Positions 60,811 to 64,000 of a DNA stretch of 64,000 bases are shown here, piece by piece. Position 1 is the stretch's first letter. Each line of letters opens with the position of its first letter. The notes under the pieces are model-generated. The model was given only the letters and a program-made list of their open reading frames with translations, was not told the DNA's origin and ran no database searches. Made by a program: the position numbers and the translations under genes. Source of the stretch: an uncultured Christensenella sp. (GTDB taxonomy: Bacteria > Bacillota > Clostridia > Christensenellales > UBA3700); assembly GCA_910579785.1 (NCBI GenBank), contig CAJTVJ010000005.1:3779-67778 (forward strand). Reading direction: 5' to 3'.

Positions 60811-62070
60811 TTAAAACAATCTCTTGGTCCCGTCGTTGCGAACGCCTATTACGTAGACGTTGCTATCGTCAAAGACCTTCTTCATTTGCTCGACATAGCC
60901 GTCGCATTTGCTCTTTTCAACGTACGCGATTATCGTGCCTGCAAATCCGCCGCCGTGAACTCTTACAGCCTTGACTCCGTCTATCTTCTTGCTGAGATTT
61001 ATTCCAAGCGGTATTCTCTGATATACGTCTCCCTCAGGATAGCAGTTCTGCAACATCGTGTAAGAACTCTCTCCCGACTTGTTGATCATCTCGCAGAATT
61101 TGCGGTCGTTGTTCTTGGCGATAGCCTTGGCGCATACGTCCACCCTCTTGTTTTCGTCAAAGAAGTGCATGGTACGCATCAAAGCCCTTCCCGATATCGT
61201 ATCTTGCAGTTGAGGAAGTCTGTCATAAAAATCGCTCTCTTTTACCTTTCTCAACTTCTTGGCATTGAACTGCTGAGCCACAATCTCCATGTCTGTTCTT
61301 ATACCAGCATAATTATCGGTCAAATCGCTGTGGTCACCGCCCGTATTTGTCAATACGATATTCATATTATCGAAATTCCAATCCATAGATTTGAACGTAG
61401 GCGCCTTGGTAGATTTAAAATCTATATAGCTAACGCCTCCGAATGATATCGCGCTTTGATCCAAAAGTCCGCACGGCTTGCCGAAATATTTGTTTTCAGC
61501 ATAATGCGACGCCTTGACTTTGGTAAATTTATCTATCTCGCCGCCGTTGTACATCTGATTGAGTATCTCTGCCATAAGCACTTCAAAGCATGCCGAAGAA
61601 GAAACACCCGCACCTCTGAAAACGTCGCTTGTCGTCGTAGCGCAAAAGCCGCCGATATTCAAACCGTTTTCTTTGAAATAAGCGCACACGCCTCTCACTA
61701 AGGCAACTGCTTTGCCCTCTTCGTTCTTTCTTGCGGCGAGGTCTGTCAAGCTGATACGAATAGGCGAGAAGCCTATCGACTCGACGATAATCTCCCCTTC
61801 GCAAGGAGTCACGCAAGCCAAAGTGTCGACGGTGATGGACGCGCAAAGCACCTTGCCGTTGTTGTGGTCTGTATGATTTCCGCATACCTCTATTCTGCCG
61901 GGCGATGAATAAAAAATTCCGCCTTCTCCGTATTTCTTGCTATGTATGTCATAAATCTGTCTGTATCTATCAATTTGATACTCCAACTTGCCGTCGCCGT
62001 AAAGTCTTTGGACAAGCTGTGCAAAGTCAGCGCTGTTTGCCAAACCTTCGATTGTCTTTCTGTCTGCCAT
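60811..62070 (-). CDS. galK: Galactokinase (GHMP family)
   Basis: 419 residues from the ATG at 62070 with AAGAGG upstream; the longer frame to 62112 would include the leader. The N-terminal galactokinase motif GRIEVCGNHTDHNNGKV near 45-61 differs from the usual GEHTDY. The ATP loop GAGVSSSACFEVLMAE lies near 150, and the C-terminal GGGFAGTIIAYV near 375. It makes galactose-1-phosphate from galactose and ATP. It is divergent from galT with a shared 265-base control region. Confidence 0.92.
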   Translation of the reverse strand: MADRKTIEGLANSADFAQLVQRLYGDGKLEYQIDRYRQIYDIHSKKYGEGGIFYSSPGRIEVCGNHTDHNNGKVLCASITVDTLACVTPCEGEIIVESIGFSPIRISLTDLAARKNEEGKAVALVRGVCAYFKENGLNIGGFCATTTSDVFRGAGVSSSACFEVLMAEILNQMYNGGEIDKFTKVKASHYAENKYFGKPCGLLDQSAISFGGVSYIDFKSTKAPTFKSMDWNFDNMNIVLTNTGGDHSDLTDNYAGIRTDMEIVAQQFNAKKLRKVKESDFYDRLPQLQDTISGRALMRTMHFFDENKRVDVCAKAIAKNNDRKFCEMINKSGESSYTMLQNCYPEGDVYQRIPLGINLSKKIDGVKAVRVHGGGFAGTIIAYVEKSKCDGYVEQMKKVFDDSNVYVIGVRNDGTKRLF

Positions 62071-62122
62071 AATTACCTCTTTAAAAGTCTGCGGCATGCA
62101 ACGTCCCTGCATACCTTAAAAT

Positions 62123-62151
62123 ATTATATCACAACGACGTCTTATTGTAAA
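62123..62151 (-). promoter_or_regulatory. Promoter of galK
   Basis: Minus strand TTTACA (62151-62146), 17-base spacer, TATAAT (62128-62123). Confidence 0.75.
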
Positions 62152-62239
62152 TAGTTTGAGAAAATTATTTATGCCTCGCGTACACTTTTAACAAAAAGAA
62201 AAAAATATACATATTTATCTTAAATTCTTGATTTTTGTA

Positions 62240-62268
62240 TTGCAAATTCTATTATATTGTATTATAAT
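62240..62268 (+). promoter_or_regulatory. Promoter of galT
   Basis: TTGCAA (62240-62245), 17-base spacer, TATAAT (62263-62268), with a 60-base leader to the ATG. Confidence 0.75.
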
Positions 62269-62335
62269 TGAGATATGATTTTTATAAACTATATCGCATA
62301 AGCATATGGATTTAAAATTTGAGAGGATTTTATAA

Positions 62336-63868
62336 ATGGATCAAGACACTTTGAAATTAAAACTCAGACAACTCGTCGACTATGCAAAAGATAATCTTTC
62401 TTTGAGAGCAGAAGACGAAGCTTTTGTCACCAACTCACTGCTTAGCACGTTTTCGCTCGGCGCGCCGTCGCAGCAAAGCGCGCCTTATGACGACTTCCAA
62501 AGCGATATCGTAGACCCTATCGTCGAATATGCCGTACAAAACGGTATGGCAAAAGACGAGGAAAGATTGCTTTTTGAGACCAAACTTTTGGGAATAGTAA
62601 CGCCCGCGCCGTCAAGCGTAGTCGACAAATTCGACACGATTGCGGCAAATAAAGGCGTAAAAGCGGCTACGGATTGGCTATTTGAACTTTCTGTCAACAA
62701 CAACTACATACGCAAAGTCGACATACAAAAAAATATCAAATGGGAACACGTCGGCAAATTCGGCAAGATAGGTATAACAATCAACCTGTCCAAGCCGGAA
62801 AAAGACCCCAAACAAATTGCTTTGGCAAAGCTTATGCCAAAGACGGGTTATCCGTCTTGTCTGCTCTGTACCGAAAACGTGGGTTATGCAGGCAATCTCA
62901 ACCACCCTGCCCGTCAGACTTTGAGAATAATACCTATAAAGCTGGGCGGCGAAGATTGGTCAATTCAATATTCTCCTTATCAATATTACAACGAGCATAT
63001 AATCGCGCTTTCCAACGAACATCGCCCGATGCTCGTCAACAGCGATACGCTTTATAGACTGCTTGACTTTGTGGATACCTTCCCCCATTACTTTATAGGA
63101 AGCAATGCCGCTCTGCCTATCGTAGGCGGATCTATACTTACGCACGACCACTATCAAGGCGGAAGCAAAGTATTGCCTATGTTTGAAGCAGGCATACGTA
63201 AAAATTACGTAGGCAATAAGTATAAAAACGTAAGTATTAGCATTGCAGATTGGTACAACAGCGTCGTAAGAGTAAGCGGAAAAAATAAATTTGAAGTACA
63301 TGAAGTCGCCAGCGACATACTCAACTGCTGGGCAAATTGGACTGACGAATCGGTCAACGTGATATGCAATACAGGCGAACAGCACAACGCCGTTACTCCG
63401 ATAGCCCGCAAAGAGGGTGACGACTATATCATTGATATGATATTACGTAACAACCGCACCGACGAGGCTCATCCGTACGGCATATTCCATCCGGAAGAGA
63501 AATTGCACAATATTAAGAAAGAAGGTATCGGCATAATAGAAGTCATGGGCTTGTTCATACTCCCCGGCAGACTCAAAGCCGAACTCGAAGTGATAAAAGA
63601 TTACATCTGCGGCAACAAAAACATTGACTTTAAAGAACTCAACGACACAGAAAATCCAATGTATAAGCATGCGCAAACCATTATCCAACTTGTCAACGAC
63701 CACGGCGACAACCGCGACAGAGCGTATGCAGACAGAGTTGTGACAGATTACGTCAACAACGCTTGCGAACAGATTCTTGAATGCACCGCTGTATTCAAAA
63801 ACGACGAAAAGGGACAAACTGCCTTTGAAAAGTTTATTGAACAAGGTATGGGATTTAAACTCGTGTAA
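62336..63868 (+). CDS. galT: UTP-hexose-1-phosphate / galactose-1-phosphate uridylyltransferase, type 2
   Basis: 510 residues, the long Firmicutes form rather than the 350-residue HIT-family form. It swaps UMP between UDP-glucose and galactose-1-phosphate in the Leloir pathway. Landmarks: YPSCLLCTENVGYAGNLNHPARQ near 178-200, and GGSILTHDHYQGG near 264 with the active histidines. GAGAGG lies 10 bases before the ATG. galE and galM are not in the window. Confidence 0.94.
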   Translation: MDQDTLKLKLRQLVDYAKDNLSLRAEDEAFVTNSLLSTFSLGAPSQQSAPYDDFQSDIVDPIVEYAVQNGMAKDEERLLFETKLLGIVTPAPSSVVDKFDTIAANKGVKAATDWLFELSVNNNYIRKVDIQKNIKWEHVGKFGKIGITINLSKPEKDPKQIALAKLMPKTGYPSCLLCTENVGYAGNLNHPARQTLRIIPIKLGGEDWSIQYSPYQYYNEHIIALSNEHRPMLVNSDTLYRLLDFVDTFPHYFIGSNAALPIVGGSILTHDHYQGGSKVLPMFEAGIRKNYVGNKYKNVSISIADWYNSVVRVSGKNKFEVHEVASDILNCWANWTDESVNVICNTGEQHNAVTPIARKEGDDYIIDMILRNNRTDEAHPYGIFHPEEKLHNIKKEGIGIIEVMGLFILPGRLKAELEVIKDYICGNKNIDFKELNDTENPMYKHAQTIIQLVNDHGDNRDRAYADRVVTDYVNNACEQILECTAVFKNDEKGQTAFEKFIEQGMGFKLV

Positions 63869-63894
63869 TGATATAATATTATATTTATAAAGAT

Positions 63895-63920
63895 AAATCG
63901 GTCTGCTAGCGGACCGATTT
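63895..63920 (+). terminator. Terminator after galT
   Basis: AAATCGGTC and GACCGATTT form a stem followed by TTTTATTTG, about 27 bases past the stop codon. Confidence 0.85.
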
Positions 63921-63958
63921 TTTATTTGTCTTTAAAATATTGTAATATTTGACAAATC

Positions 63959-64000
63959 CTAAGTCATTTAGATCAAGCGAAGCGCGTGGAGAAATCTTAT
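63959..64000. repeat. Dispersed repeat unit 11, cut by the window edge
   Basis: TAAGTCATTTAGATCAAGCG and GTGGAGAAATCTTAT match the inverted form of module A. The cluster probably continues to the right. Confidence 0.7.

Overview
The window reads as a chromosomal segment of a low-to-moderate GC Gram-positive bacterium, most likely an uncultured member of the Clostridia (Bacillota). Supporting points are the retained Bacillus/Clostridium gene order (smc-ftsY-ylxM-ffh-rpsP-khpA-rimM-trmD, then rbgA-rnhB-yraN, then comM-dprA-topA-trmFO-hslV-hslU), strong AAGGAGG-type ribosome binding sites, TTGACA/TATAAT promoters with 17-base spacers, a DivIVA protein, YlxM and an Rrf2-controlled isc locus. About 50 protein genes are visible, most on the minus strand. 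I see no rRNA, tRNA, CRISPR array, transposase or prophage.

Layout from left to right. 1-2.5 kb: the start of a secreted DUF6273-type protein that runs off the left edge, a repeat-rich spacer and a 45-residue membrane protein. 2.5-4.6 kb: Rrf2 regulator, cysteine desulfurase and IscU scaffold behind one promoter with a palindromic operator. 4.6-9.6 kb: two small membrane proteins, glyA, a double zinc-ribbon protein and a methyltransferase. 9.8-13.6 kb: tcdA, aspS, hisS. 13.8-21.7 kb: hslU, hslV, trmFO, topA, dprA, comM. 21.7-23.9 kb: a lipoprotein-like GT-C type membrane protein. 24-25.9 kb: an AT-rich island with three paralogous XRE regulators divergent from a frameshifted gene of unknown function. 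26-38.4 kb: the translation and secretion cluster from rplS to smc. 38.5-44.1 kb: a two-component system, a DUF885 protein and an rRNA methyltransferase. 44.3-49.4 kb: a small basic ORF, a PflX-like radical SAM protein, a membrane protein with low-complexity tails, a promoter-proximal unknown gene, a TSCPD protein and a PfkB kinase. 49.5-54.9 kb: one 1789-residue membrane-anchored protein. 55-57.3 kb: a KtrB/KtrA potassium uptake pair. 57.5-64 kb: DivIVA, nicotinate phosphoribosyltransferase, Lgt and divergent galK/galT.

Two things stand out. First, the 1789-residue protein can be divided by eye into six repeats of about 270 residues, each carrying the same short motifs; I cannot match it to a named family. 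Second, at least eleven intergenic spaces carry a modular dispersed repeat built from three recurring units. These units sit almost only between operons, often next to stop codons, and some are paired head to head around a conserved spacer. Other points of interest are an Rrf2 regulator with a duplicated cysteine cluster, genes whose promoters appear to give leaderless or nearly leaderless messages, and several palindromes in promoter or leader positions.
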